This document shows positions 1 to 8,304 of a stretch of DNA of 64,000 bases, in pieces. The position numbers were made by a program, and so were the translations under genes. The notes below the pieces were generated by a model, which was not told where the DNA came from, searched no databases, and saw only the letters and a program-made list of their open reading frames with translations. Within the stretch, counting starts at the first letter, position 1; each line of letters starts with the position of its first letter. Origin of the DNA: Faecalibacterium prausnitzii (GTDB lineage Bacteria > Bacillota > Clostridia > Oscillospirales > Ruminococcaceae); contig NZ_PXUP01000013.1 in NCBI RefSeq assembly GCF_003324185.1, positions 1 through 64,000 on the forward strand, written 5' to 3'.

Positions 1-56
1 TGCAGGTCACAGTAGGGTTACTCCAAATGGATAGAGCAGTGTTTATACACAATACA

Positions 57-1907
57 TTACGCGACTTCGTGTCGCACCTCGTCCTCCGGGTCACAGATGA
101 TGACGTTATCCTTTGTGGTCAGCATGACATAGGTGATCTCCCGCTTGCAGCTCATGGATTTGCCGCTGCCCGGCGTGCCGAACACAAGGCCGTTGGGGCA
201 TCGGGACTGCTTGCGGTCTAAGAGGATCATGTTGCCGGACAGGGCGTTGAGCCCGTAATACATGGCGTCCCCGCCCATGAAAAGCTCCTGGGTCACAAAG
301 GGCACGAACACCGCCAGCGCCGAAGTGGTGAGGCTCCGTTCGATTTGGATACGGTTGAGGCCAAGCGGCAGCGAGGACATCAGCCCGTCCTCCTGCTGGA
401 AGTCCAGCCGGGTCAGGATGCAGTTGTGGGTCTGGGCGACGCTGGCCGACTGGGAAACGGCGATCTCCAGCTTTTGCTTCGTGGGCGCCAGGTGCAGCAT
501 GAGGAAGGTCATATTGAACATTCGCTCGTTGCGGCTCTGCAAATCCTGCAAGAGATTTTTCGCCGCGCCGCCGTAGGTGGAGAGGTCGGAGGGGAGGATA
601 TCCAGATCGTAGCCGCTGCGTGCGGCCTTCTTCTGCTCCTGGATCTTCATGGCGTCCAGATCGGTGATCTTGCGCTTGACCATCTTGATGGCCTCGTTCT
701 GGTTGATGCCGCGGACGTGCATGGTGACGAGAAGGTTTCCCTCCACATCCATAAAGTCCGTGAGGATACGGTCCTGGATCTCCGGGGCCAATATCTGCAA
801 GAAGGACACCGCGCCGTACATTTCGCCCATGCGAAAGCGCCGCGTCTCCCCGAACTCGAAGGAGGAAGGCGCGATAAAGTCCTTGACGGAAAGGCCGCTT
901 GCCGGGAGCCAGTCCCATTCAAAGGCGAAGGGTTCCCCTCTGGGATGGAGAAGGCCGTGCAGCAGCGCCAGCCGCTCCTTGCCGTCCAGCACCTTTGCCG
1001 CCGCGCCCATGACCTTGAAGCGGTTCAGGGTGTCCGCCTCGATGCGGGAAAACCTTGCCCGCGCCGCCTGGATGCTCTCCGCCTCGATGGTCAGCGTGAC
1101 ATACTTGCTTTTTACATAGCCGTTGCTGCCGCGCTCATACTGCGTTTGCAGGATGCCGGAGGCCTCGGCGCGGATCCCGTCCAGCTCGTCCCCCTGGGCC
1201 GCCATGCGGAACAGGTCCCCGCCGCTGGCCTTGTGGCTGCTGCTCAGGGTCATTTGCACGCCGATGGAGGGATCATAGCCGTTATAGAAGTCACAGAGGC
1301 GTTCAAAGATATCCCGCTGATCCTCCGGCCCCGCCAGACGGTAGCTGACATCGGCGTAGGCGATGGTTTTGGAAAAATGCCGGTCGTCCAGACGACACAG
1401 GCCGTCCGGGTGCATATTGCGGAAGGGGAGGCTTGCCTGTACGGTGTGGTTCTTGCCGTCCCCCCTGGCCTGCCGGATGACGGCCTCGATCTGCTTTCGC
1501 TCCTGCCGGGTGAGCCTGCGCCGGCCCTTGCCTCTTTTCCCCGCGCCGGAGGCGATCCGCCCCACCGTCCGCTCCAGCTCCGCCTGCTTTTCCAAAGCGG
1601 AATAGGCGTTGTTTGTCTGATAGACACGCTTTTTCGGACGGGTGAATTTGCACTGGATCAGATTGCCCAGCAGCGCCTCCGGGGTCTGCCCGTTCTTCTC
1701 ATACAGGGCAAACAGGAAAAATGGCAGCATCACAAGGATCATGCACAGCGCCGCCGGCGTCGTGCCCATACTGCCCTTGCTCAAAAAGAAAAGCGGCACT
1801 CCAACAAGCGCCGCCGATCCGAAACACACAAGCTGCCGCTTCGTCAGGCCGAACAGCATCTTGCTTTTGATTTTTGTCAGGTCCTTCGGGACCGTTACGT
1901 ATGTCAA
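57..1907 (-). CDS. Truncated PrgI-VirB4 fusion, conjugation ATPase
   Basis: VirB4-class ATPase of a type IV secretion/conjugation machine. The first ~110 residues look like a PrgI-family protein (start MTYVTVPKDLTK, two membrane segments about residues 25-70), and a VirB4 body follows in the same frame; in related elements these are usually two genes. Walker A GTPGSGKS is present near the C-terminus, but the reading frame stops only about 30 residues later, just after an ICDPEDE motif, so most of the ATPase domain including Walker B is missing. The TTG start at 1907 is chosen because AAAGGAGG lies 7 bases upstream. It follows the VirB6-like gene with a 14-base gap. The product is probably non-functional unless the C-terminal part lies beyond the window edge. 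Confidence 0.8.
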   Translation of the reverse strand: MTYVTVPKDLTKIKSKMLFGLTKRQLVCFGSAALVGVPLFFLSKGSMGTTPAALCMILVMLPFFLFALYEKNGQTPEALLGNLIQCKFTRPKKRVYQTNNAYSALEKQAELERTVGRIASGAGKRGKGRRRLTRQERKQIEAVIRQARGDGKNHTVQASLPFRNMHPDGLCRLDDRHFSKTIAYADVSYRLAGPEDQRDIFERLCDFYNGYDPSIGVQMTLSSSHKASGGDLFRMAAQGDELDGIRAEASGILQTQYERGSNGYVKSKYVTLTIEAESIQAARARFSRIEADTLNRFKVMGAAAKVLDGKERLALLHGLLHPRGEPFAFEWDWLPASGLSVKDFIAPSSFEFGETRRFRMGEMYGAVSFLQILAPEIQDRILTDFMDVEGNLLVTMHVRGINQNEAIKMVKRKITDLDAMKIQEQKKAARSGYDLDILPSDLSTYGGAAKNLLQDLQSRNERMFNMTFLMLHLAPTKQKLEIAVSQSASVAQTHNCILTRLDFQQEDGLMSSLPLGLNRIQIERSLTTSALAVFVPFVTQELFMGGDAMYYGLNALSGNMILLDRKQSRCPNGLVFGTPGSGKSMSCKREITYVMLTTKDNVIICDPEDEVRHEVA

Positions 1908-1921
1908 AATTGATACCTCCT

Positions 1922-2785
1922 TTAATGCGCCCCGAACAGGCTTTTTGCAAGGCTGCCGGTCTTGAACAGGGTGTAGCACAGCAGCACCGTGTAGCCCATG
2001 CACTCCCAGATCGCCACGGTGATATCATCCCCCACGGCGATATTCTGCACCAGCACCGCATAGATGCCGACGCAGACCATAATAAGAAATGCCTGAAAGC
2101 CCAGCGCCAGCAGGGACTTTAAGTAATTCTGCCCCGTATGGCCCCATTCCCGGTTGACCATCGTGGCAAAGGGGATCGGCCCCACGGACACGGTCAAGTA
2201 CACCTCGATCATTCTTCCGTAGATCACAAGGAAGATGGCAATGGTGAGGATATGGGAGCAGAGGCCCACAAAGACGCTTTGAAACCAAAGGCCCAGCAGA
2301 GAACCGATGCTCCAGTCTGCCAGCGTCGTTTCCAGATCACCCACGACGCCGGAAATGTCGATCCCCGCGTCGGAGATGATGACGCCTGCGCTCTGATCGA
2401 CCACGCTCTGCGCCACATCGAACACCGCCATGACGATATTCCAGGTGTTCGTGACGATCAGCACCGCGCAGAAGGTCTTGAATATCCACTTCCAGAAAAG
2501 CCAGGTGTCAAAATCATGGAGATTATTTTTCTCGACGATCAACTGGATCAGCTCATAGCACATGACGAAGGTGAGGATGATGCCTGCGATGGGAACAATG
2601 ACCGTTTCGGACAGGCTGCGGATCATGTTGAAGATACCGCCGTTCCAGCCGGAGGGCGTCATGCCGACCTCGCCTGCGATCTCGGCCACCTTCGTATTCA
2701 CGGTATCAAAGGTCCCGGAAAGGTTTGAGATGATGCCGTCGATCAGCACCTCCTTGAACCATTCCTGGATCGTGTCGATTATCAC
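1922..2785 (-). CDS. VirB6/TrbL-like conjugal transfer membrane protein
   Basis: Polytopic inner-membrane component of the mating channel. The 287-residue protein has an amphipathic N-terminus (MIIDTIQEWFKEVLIDGII) and about five to six hydrophobic segments between residues 55 and 280, with the SVGPIPFATM turn typical of the TrbL/VirB6-like family of Clostridia integrative elements. It sits between the Maff2-type gene and the VirB4-like gene, the usual order. A good ribosome site (GGAGGTGA) precedes the ATG. Family assignment rests on topology, motif and position. Confidence 0.8.
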   Translation of the reverse strand: MIIDTIQEWFKEVLIDGIISNLSGTFDTVNTKVAEIAGEVGMTPSGWNGGIFNMIRSLSETVIVPIAGIILTFVMCYELIQLIVEKNNLHDFDTWLFWKWIFKTFCAVLIVTNTWNIVMAVFDVAQSVVDQSAGVIISDAGIDISGVVGDLETTLADWSIGSLLGLWFQSVFVGLCSHILTIAIFLVIYGRMIEVYLTVSVGPIPFATMVNREWGHTGQNYLKSLLALGFQAFLIMVCVGIYAVLVQNIAVGDDITVAIWECMGYTVLLCYTLFKTGSLAKSLFGAH

Positions 2786-2853
2786 GGGAGATCACCTCCT
2801 TAGAGGCGGCTCCCGCCGTGAAACGGGAGCCGCCTCTGAGATTTTGATAGGAC

Positions 2854-3069
2854 TCAGCCCAGCAGGCCGGACAGCAGGGGGATCAGGGTCACGCCGATCA
2901 GCGCCACGCCGCCGCCCGCGACGAGCTGCTTGACACCCTGGCTTTTGGCCGCAGGGTTATCCTGGCCGTAACCTTCCAGAAGGTTGATGCCGCCCCACAC
3001 GCACAGGCCGCCGCCCAGGGCGATCACGAGAGTCTGCAATACGTCAATAGCACTGTTGAAGAAATCCAT
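2854..3069 (-). CDS. Maff2-type small membrane protein of conjugation module
   Basis: A 71-residue protein with two hydrophobic segments separated by a polar loop (GYGQDNPAAKSQG). It resembles the Maff2/VirB2-like small membrane proteins that sit directly downstream of VirD4 in Tn1549-like elements, where a pilin-like or channel role has been suggested but not shown. Three bases separate it from the VirD4 stop. Confidence 0.75.
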   Translation of the reverse strand: MDFFNSAIDVLQTLVIALGGGLCVWGGINLLEGYGQDNPAAKSQGVKQLVAGGGVALIGVTLIPLLSGLLG

Positions 3070-3072
3070 AAA

Positions 3073-4941
3073 TCATTTTTCCTTTCGTTTTGTAGAATTG
3101 TTGTTGTCGGGTTCCAGATCAGATGCGTTCAATTCGTACATATCGAAAGGCTCGTCCGGCTTCACAATGGCCGGTTTGCGTTTCATGTACCGTTCTACGT
3201 CAAAGACGTTTCTCTTGTCGGCGTCGGACAGGTATTGGTAGCGGGGATGCTTCGTGATATCAAACTTGTCGCTGAAAAACGGGCGCACGCCCCGAAGCTG
3301 CAAGATACACTTGCCGCCGTCCATGACCGCGATCTCGTCCTGGGTCATCAACTCCTTTCCCAATTTCTGATAACTGAGGCCGTGAGAGGTCTGCGCGCCG
3401 CGATTTTCGGACTGGCTCAGGCTGTCGATGGTCTCTTTGCCCAGCAGCTCCGAAATCTCTTTCAGCGTGGACTTCTCCTTGCCTCCCAAAAACAAGGTGC
3501 TGTCACAGTTGCCGACGATGGTATCTGCCGCGTCCTTGTAGATGGTCTTTAACTGGCTTTGCGACTGCAAAATAATAGAAGCTGATATCTCACGGCTTCG
3601 TATGGTCGCGATCAACTTATCAAAGTTCGGTATCTGACCGATGTTGGCAAACTCGTCCAAGAGGCACCGCACGTGGACAGGCAGCCGCCCGTTATAGAAA
3701 TCGTCCGCCTTGTCGCAAAGCAGGTTGAAAAGCTGGCTTTGCAGCATGGCGATGACAAAATTGAAGGTGGTATCGGTATCGCTCATAATGAGGAACAGCG
3801 CCGTTTTCCGGTCGCCCATCGTGTCAAGCTCCAATTCATCCTCCGTCATAATGTCCCGCAGCTCCTTGATATCGAAGGGAGACAGGCGGGCGCCGCAGCT
3901 CACCAAAATACTTTTGAGTGTCTTGCCGGCCGCCATTTTGAACTTGACATATTGCTTGACGGCGAAGTGCTCCGGCTGCTTTTTCGCCAGATCGTCAAAG
4001 AGGATATCCACGGGACTTTTGTATGTCTCGTCGTCCTCCCTGGCTTCACAGGCGTTCAGCAGATCCAGAAGCGTGATGAAGTTCCGTTCCTCCGGTTCCG
4101 CCTCATACCAGATGTAGCCGATCAGAGCGCAGTATAAAAGCCGCTCGGCTTTGACCCAAAAATCTTCGGAGGATTTTTCACCGTCGCCCTTCGTGTTGGC
4201 AATGATGACATTGACCAGTTTGAGGATATCTTTCTCGGAGCGCACATAGGCCAGCGGGTTATATTTCATGCTTTTGGAAAAATTGATGGTGTTCAGGACT
4301 TTGATACGGTAGGGCTCATAGATGACCTTGCCGCGACTGTCCCGCACCGGCTTTCCGTTCTCGTCCAGCTTCGGTGCGCCGTGCAGGAGCATTTTTCCTG
4401 TTTCCGTCAAAAGCTGCCCCTTTGGATCGGTGATGACATAGGAGCTGTGCATCTGCATGATGGACGGTTTGACAAAGAACCGCGTCTTGCCGCTGCCGGA
4501 GCCGCCGATGACGAGGATGTTTTTATTTCTCGCATACTTTGGCTGCTTTGGGCGGCTGGTCATGGTGAGGCTTTCTGTCCGGGTGAGGGGGATGTTCCAA
4601 TCGGGAACGGGGTCTATGTAGGGCGCGATATCCTCCGACCGGCCCCATCTCGCGCTGCCGTACTCAACGCCGCGGCGATATTTCTTCGCGTTTTTCGCTT
4701 TCAGGTACACCGCCAGCCGGACAAGCGCTGCCCCGGCAACGCCCAGCAGCAGGTCCAGAGGATGCAGGCTGAGCCAGAGGGAAGAAAAGGCCTCGGTGAA
4801 GCCCTGGGCGATACGGAGCAGCTTTTCCGAAGCGTCCGCCCCCGGTGAGAGCCGCACCGCCTGACAGAGCTTATCAAAGATATACACAAAGAACAGATAC
4901 GGCAGGTTCGGCAGCAGGGCCTTTTTCAGCTTTCCCGTCAT
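3073..4941 (-). CDS. VirD4/TraG type IV coupling protein
   Basis: Coupling ATPase that delivers the relaxase-DNA complex to the mating channel. The 622-residue protein has N-terminal membrane segments (about residues 10-30 and 60-85), a Walker A GGSGSGKT near residue 148 and a Walker B region LLDEFANIGQIPNFDKL, all characteristic of VirD4/TraG. It overlaps the upstream pcfB-like gene by 4 bases, consistent with translational coupling. It appears intact, unlike the VirB4-like gene further down the same unit. Confidence 0.92.
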   Translation of the reverse strand: MTGKLKKALLPNLPYLFFVYIFDKLCQAVRLSPGADASEKLLRIAQGFTEAFSSLWLSLHPLDLLLGVAGAALVRLAVYLKAKNAKKYRRGVEYGSARWGRSEDIAPYIDPVPDWNIPLTRTESLTMTSRPKQPKYARNKNILVIGGSGSGKTRFFVKPSIMQMHSSYVITDPKGQLLTETGKMLLHGAPKLDENGKPVRDSRGKVIYEPYRIKVLNTINFSKSMKYNPLAYVRSEKDILKLVNVIIANTKGDGEKSSEDFWVKAERLLYCALIGYIWYEAEPEERNFITLLDLLNACEAREDDETYKSPVDILFDDLAKKQPEHFAVKQYVKFKMAAGKTLKSILVSCGARLSPFDIKELRDIMTEDELELDTMGDRKTALFLIMSDTDTTFNFVIAMLQSQLFNLLCDKADDFYNGRLPVHVRCLLDEFANIGQIPNFDKLIATIRSREISASIILQSQSQLKTIYKDAADTIVGNCDSTLFLGGKEKSTLKEISELLGKETIDSLSQSENRGAQTSHGLSYQKLGKELMTQDEIAVMDGGKCILQLRGVRPFFSDKFDITKHPRYQYLSDADKRNVFDVERYMKRKPAIVKPDEPFDMYELNASDLEPDNNNSTKRKEK

Positions 4942-5432
4942 CGTTCCAGCCCCCGGTCCCTGTTTTTGACCTTCTCGCCCCGCTCCAGCTCCTGCCGCTT
5001 TGCCTGCTCCTTGGCCTTGGTCAGCCGTCTGCGGATGGAGGGCTTTTTCTCCTTCGCCAGATTCTTTGCGGAGAACTCGCGGAAGGCCGCCGTCACCGCG
5101 TCGGCGTCCCTGCCCTTGAAGAACACCAGGTAGCGGGGGATCTCCCCGGTGGTATCTTTTTTCAGGGCAAAGTCAATGCCATACTTCTTTGCCGTGGCGG
5201 AGAACGCCTTGATATTCTGGTCCGTGATCTCGATATTGGACACGCCGGCTCCATGCTTCATAAGCTGCCGAATGGTCTGCTTGCCGTGCCGGAGCTGGGG
5301 ATCATTCTTGTGCTTTTCCATATCCGTCAGCACCTCCTTCATGGCCTGCTGCAAGAGCTGGGCGGTCATTTTGCTGGCCTCCACACAAAGCGCAAGGGTT
5401 TTCTGCGTGATTTCTTCCTGCAAGGCGTTCAC
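4938..5432 (-). CDS. PcfB family protein (DUF3801)
   Basis: A 164-residue cytoplasmic protein of the PcfB/DUF3801 family, which in pCF10-like systems helps bring the relaxase complex to the coupling protein. The first half contains the ITDQNIKAFSATAKKYGIDFALKK segment typical of the family, and the C-terminal 45 residues are highly basic. It overlaps both neighbours by 4 bases, so initiator protein, PcfB and VirD4 are probably one operon. Confidence 0.85.
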   Translation of the reverse strand: MNALQEEITQKTLALCVEASKMTAQLLQQAMKEVLTDMEKHKNDPQLRHGKQTIRQLMKHGAGVSNIEITDQNIKAFSATAKKYGIDFALKKDTTGEIPRYLVFFKGRDADAVTAAFREFSAKNLAKEKKPSIRRRLTKAKEQAKRQELERGEKVKNRDRGLER

Positions 5433-6307
5433 CTCCGATCTCCGCTGCCGTACAGGTCATGGCTGACAAGGGATGTATAATAGCTGTCCATCGTGACCGG
5501 GGCGTTATACAGCGCCGCCAGCAGATATTTCTTGATGTTGCGGACATAGGTGGTGTTCTCCCGCATCCGGTCAAGGACATACTCGATGTGCGAGGCGTTC
5601 AGCTTCAGGAACCGCGATCGGACGACCTCTGCCGGGTAGTCGTCCCCGGCCACGCGGATCATCTCCCGGTTGGAGCAGACGGTATCCACCATGAGTTCCA
5701 CCAGCTCGTCCAGCCGGTCCTTGTCAAGCTGCACGTTCTGCGAAAGAACATCATATTCGATGTTCTCCAAAATCAATGCCCGATAGCTTTCCCGCTTTCG
5801 CATCCCGTCCTGTCCGGTCCGCTCCCTGGGGGCTGGGGGACTTGATAGGATAGGACTTGATCCTTCCGTAATTGATAAATCAGTCTTTGATGGATAGTTA
5901 CTTGATTCTTCTTTATTTAATTGGGCGGGGTTCTCCTGAATTGGAGCATCCAACATTGGATTTGCCTGTACGGGATTTTCCCGTATAGGTTTTTCCTGTG
6001 TAGGTGATGGCGCTTCAGGCTGTTCCAAAATGGTGTACTCGATAGAGCCAAGCTGCCCGTTTGCACCGCGGACACGCGCACGGATCAGATAGCCGTGCGC
6101 CTCCAGTTCCCGGATGCCGCCGCTGATGCTGTCTATGCCGTCCTTGCAGATACGGGCAAGGCCCTTCATGGTGTAGTCCCAATTCTCCGGCAGGGACAGC
6201 ATGAGAGATAAAAGTCCCTTCGCTTTCAGCGACAGCGACATATCCCGCAGATGATAGTTGGACATGACCGTGTAATCTCTGGTCTTTTCGATACGGAATA
6301 CAGCCAT
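5429..6307 (-). CDS. Replication initiator / replisome organiser-like protein (winged helix, DUF6017)
   Basis: A 292-residue DNA-binding protein beginning MAVFRIEKTRDYTVMSNYHL, as in the replication-initiator-like proteins of Clostridia integrative elements. Residues 1-95 form a helix-turn-helix/winged-helix module; residues 100-190 are a low-complexity proline-rich linker; the C-terminal ~100 residues match the DUF6017 type (DELVELMVDTVCSNRE). The ATG at 6307 follows GGAGGTGCG. It probably controls or starts replication of the excised element; this is inferred from family and context. Confidence 0.75.
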   Translation of the reverse strand: MAVFRIEKTRDYTVMSNYHLRDMSLSLKAKGLLSLMLSLPENWDYTMKGLARICKDGIDSISGGIRELEAHGYLIRARVRGANGQLGSIEYTILEQPEAPSPTQEKPIRENPVQANPMLDAPIQENPAQLNKEESSNYPSKTDLSITEGSSPILSSPPAPRERTGQDGMRKRESYRALILENIEYDVLSQNVQLDKDRLDELVELMVDTVCSNREMIRVAGDDYPAEVVRSRFLKLNASHIEYVLDRMRENTTYVRNIKKYLLAALYNAPVTMDSYYTSLVSHDLYGSGDRR

Positions 6308-6791
6308 CTTCGCACCTCCTTCCTCTGAAAATGAAAAGTGTTGATTTCGATGAAAAAAGCCTCCGGTTTGCCTCTCGGATGTGATCCATAGGAAAACATC
6401 CATACCCGCCTGCTTGTGGCGGTCAGGGAGGAAAAAACAGAGGCTTTCGCACCCTAATCACAACACTTGAATTTAGGTATAGAAAAAGGGCGGCTGTCTT
6501 AAAAACAGTCGCCCGAAAAGGGGATATATACAAGTTATTTGCTACTCGTCCGCCTTGAAAACCGTTGATATTACTGGCTTTTTCAAAAAGTTCTGTATCG
6601 CCACTCGCACCAAACCATGAAAATCCGAACCTTTTCTCGATAGGAGAAGGGCTCGGATTTTTTGTTTTCTTCGGAAACGAGAACAATGGCTCTTCCCTTA
6701 CGGCTGTGTGTCCAAAACCTTATCAGAAGAAAGACCGTATCACGAAGGTCACAACAGTAAGAGTGCCGTAAGGCAGAAGGGACGCAAGATT
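6308..6791. other. Gene-poor junction between conjugation and mobilisation parts
   Basis: No convincing gene. The stretch holds a GGGCG(G)CTGT / ACAG(T)CGCCC inverted repeat near 6487-6513 and a plus-strand terminator-like hairpin near 6626-6665. A minus-strand frame of 87 codons (6423-6686) exists but has no ribosome site. The region may contain the left boundary of the mobilisation unit, but no direct repeat proves this. Confidence 0.5.
6626..6665 (+). terminator. Rho-independent terminator candidate
   Basis: An imperfect stem, with AATCCGA on the left and TCGGATT on the right and inner arms TTCTC/GAGAA, is followed directly by a T run. Nothing obvious is transcribed into it from the left on the plus strand, so it may end a short unannotated RNA. 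Confidence 0.55.
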
Positions 6792-7043
6792 ATGAAGTAC
6801 GATGCAAGAGCCTGTCAGTTTAACATGGGCACCGGCTGTGTGGAGCTGCTGCTCCGGGATGGGCGCAAAATTTCCATCAACTGCACCGGTGTCGAGGATG
6901 CACTGGATGTTACCATGGCGCAGAGGTCTGAACTGGACTACCTCATCTACAATGACCCGCTGGCGTATGCAGAGCTAATTTTGAACGGTGAGCCAGAGGA
7001 GTATCTGAGAAATGCGGCTGGAAGTCACGGATTAGAGGACTGA
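6792..7043 (+). CDS. Small DUF6061-like protein
   Basis: An 83-residue acidic protein (MKYDARACQFNMGTGCVELL...) of a kind often found beside mobilisation genes in Clostridia elements; the DUF6061 name is from memory of the family. No catalytic motif is visible. The ATG at 6792 has an upstream AGAAGGGA ribosome site. It is convergent with the short minus-strand gene at 6943-7305 and overlaps its tail by 101 bases. Confidence 0.6.
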   Translation: MKYDARACQFNMGTGCVELLLRDGRKISINCTGVEDALDVTMAQRSELDYLIYNDPLAYAELILNGEPEEYLRNAAGSHGLED

Positions 7044-7305
7044 ACGCAAAAACAGGGTGCGCCCTGCCGGACGCACCCTGCAAAAATCCACACACGATAA
7101 GTAAGGCAGGGAGTTCCCCGACGGGAACTTCCTGTTTTTCTTTGGTTGCGATATGAGCCTGTTCCGCCTGCCATGCAGCAAATTCCCGTTGACCTTCCTC
7201 GCTGTTCCAGCAGGCAAGGATCGCCGGATAGAATGCCCGTGCCAGTCGTTCGATGGCTTCATCGGGGTAAGGGGAAATATTTGTGGACTTTTTCTTTTTG
7301 TTCAA
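6943..7305 (-). CDS. Small hypothetical protein of the mobilisation unit
   Basis: Starts at TTG 7305, 8 bases after AAAGGAG. The first ~65 residues (NISPYPDEAIERLARAF, then WNSEEGQREFAAWQAEQA) match a short conserved protein type seen in integrative elements. The last ~35 residues are antisense to the 6792-7043 gene and lie beyond a terminator hairpin, so the natural C-terminus is doubtful; a lost stop codon is likely. No function can be assigned. Confidence 0.5.
   Translation of the reverse strand: MNKKKKSTNISPYPDEAIERLARAFYPAILACWNSEEGQREFAAWQAEQAHIATKEKQEVPVGELPALLIVCGFLQGASGRAHPVFAFSPLIRDFQPHFSDTPLAHRSKLALHTPAGHCR
7053..7086 (-). terminator. Terminator inside the minus-strand small gene
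   Basis: Perfect 9-bp stem CAGGGTGCG / CGCACCCTG with a 10-base loop. On the minus strand it is followed by TTTTTG, so it should stop transcription of the 7305 gene, yet that gene's reading frame continues through it to 6943. Confidence 0.7.
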
Positions 7306-7353
7306 ACGCACACTCCTTTGGATTTCTGTTGACAGCATACAATGTGCCTGTTG

Positions 7354-8292
7354 TTATGCTGTCTGCTCATCCTCTGCGAGCGCAGATTCCAGCGAAGCAA
7401 GGTACTCCTTGTGCTTGTGGATGATTTCGAGAATGACTTCTCGCTGTGCTGTGTCTGGCATAGTTCTCAGAAGATAGTCAAACTCTGTGCGGAAACGTGT
7501 TGTAACGTGTTCCAGTGCGACATAATCATGCCGCACTTCTTCCGGGTAAGCATCGCTGTCGTAAACCGATTCGATTTTCTGAAACGGCAATACAGGTGCC
7601 TTTCCCGGTTCCCGGATGATGCCATCGGCATCCGGTTTCGGTTCAACTTTCAGTTCCGGGTGCAGGATTTCCTGCAAGGTCTGTGCGCGGGCATCATAGT
7701 TGGCTCGTGCAAGGCGGTGCATATCAGCCTTGCTGACTTTTACCTGTTTGTTCAGAATCTTCTCCCGCATACCGGGAATCAGGGATTCAGCAATTTCAAC
7801 ACCTTTCATGTACTTCGATGCGCGAAGTACAGTTGCCTTGCTTACACCATTTTCCTCTGCGATTCGTTCGCAGGTTTTCATGGCTTCACCGGAGTTATCA
7901 GTTTGAGAACTCCGGTGAAATCGGCCATTTTCATCATGCGATTCTTTGCGGGCTTCGCCATGAGAGGATTTTTCCGCTTCATATTGCTTCCCGATGAGGA
8001 ACAGCTTCTGCTCCGGGGTGAGGTTGCGCCGCCCCAACTGATTCTTGCAGATCCATGCGAGGACTTCTTCTCTGCTTTCAAATCGGAGCGGCATGGTGGA
8101 AAAGCAAATCTCCGGGTGCTTCTGGAGAATTGCATAACGATTGTGGCCGTCAACGAGGGTGTTGTTCCAGACGATCAAAGGAGAGAGCAGCTTGCCTTCC
8201 TTGAGGATGTTTTCTTCAAGCTGCTTGTACTCATCGTCCGTCAGCGGCGGGATCTGATTCTGGAACTCCGGGTCGATTTTCAGATTGATCAT
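7354..8292 (-). CDS. ParB-like N-terminal domain protein
   Basis: About 312 residues. The N-terminal ~90 residues form a ParB/Srx-type domain (LVDGHNRYAIL is the family signature), followed by RRNLTPEQKLFLIGKQYEAEK, typical of ParB-like proteins carried by mobile elements, and a helix-turn-helix-like stretch (IAEENGVSKATVLRASKYM). It probably binds DNA for partition, copy control or regulation of the mobilisation unit. The ATG at 8292 is preferred over the in-frame GTG at 8298 because AAGGAG lies 8 bases upstream of it. It follows the relaxase gene with a 12-base gap. Confidence 0.8.
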   Translation of the reverse strand: MINLKIDPEFQNQIPPLTDDEYKQLEENILKEGKLLSPLIVWNNTLVDGHNRYAILQKHPEICFSTMPLRFESREEVLAWICKNQLGRRNLTPEQKLFLIGKQYEAEKSSHGEARKESHDENGRFHRSSQTDNSGEAMKTCERIAEENGVSKATVLRASKYMKGVEIAESLIPGMREKILNKQVKVSKADMHRLARANYDARAQTLQEILHPELKVEPKPDADGIIREPGKAPVLPFQKIESVYDSDAYPEEVRHDYVALEHVTTRFRTEFDYLLRTMPDTAQREVILEIIHKHKEYLASLESALAEDEQTA

Positions 8293-8304
8293 ACGCACAA
8301 CTCC

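Noticed and set aside
345-1913. 522-codon plus-strand frame opposite virB4
   Set aside because: Antisense shadow of a high-GC gene with clear VirB4/PrgI motifs; no ribosome site and low-complexity His/Leu/Gln composition.
6423-6686. 87-codon minus-strand frame in the junction region
   Set aside because: No ribosome site and it crosses a terminator stem; similar frames may recur in related elements, but coding cannot be supported here.
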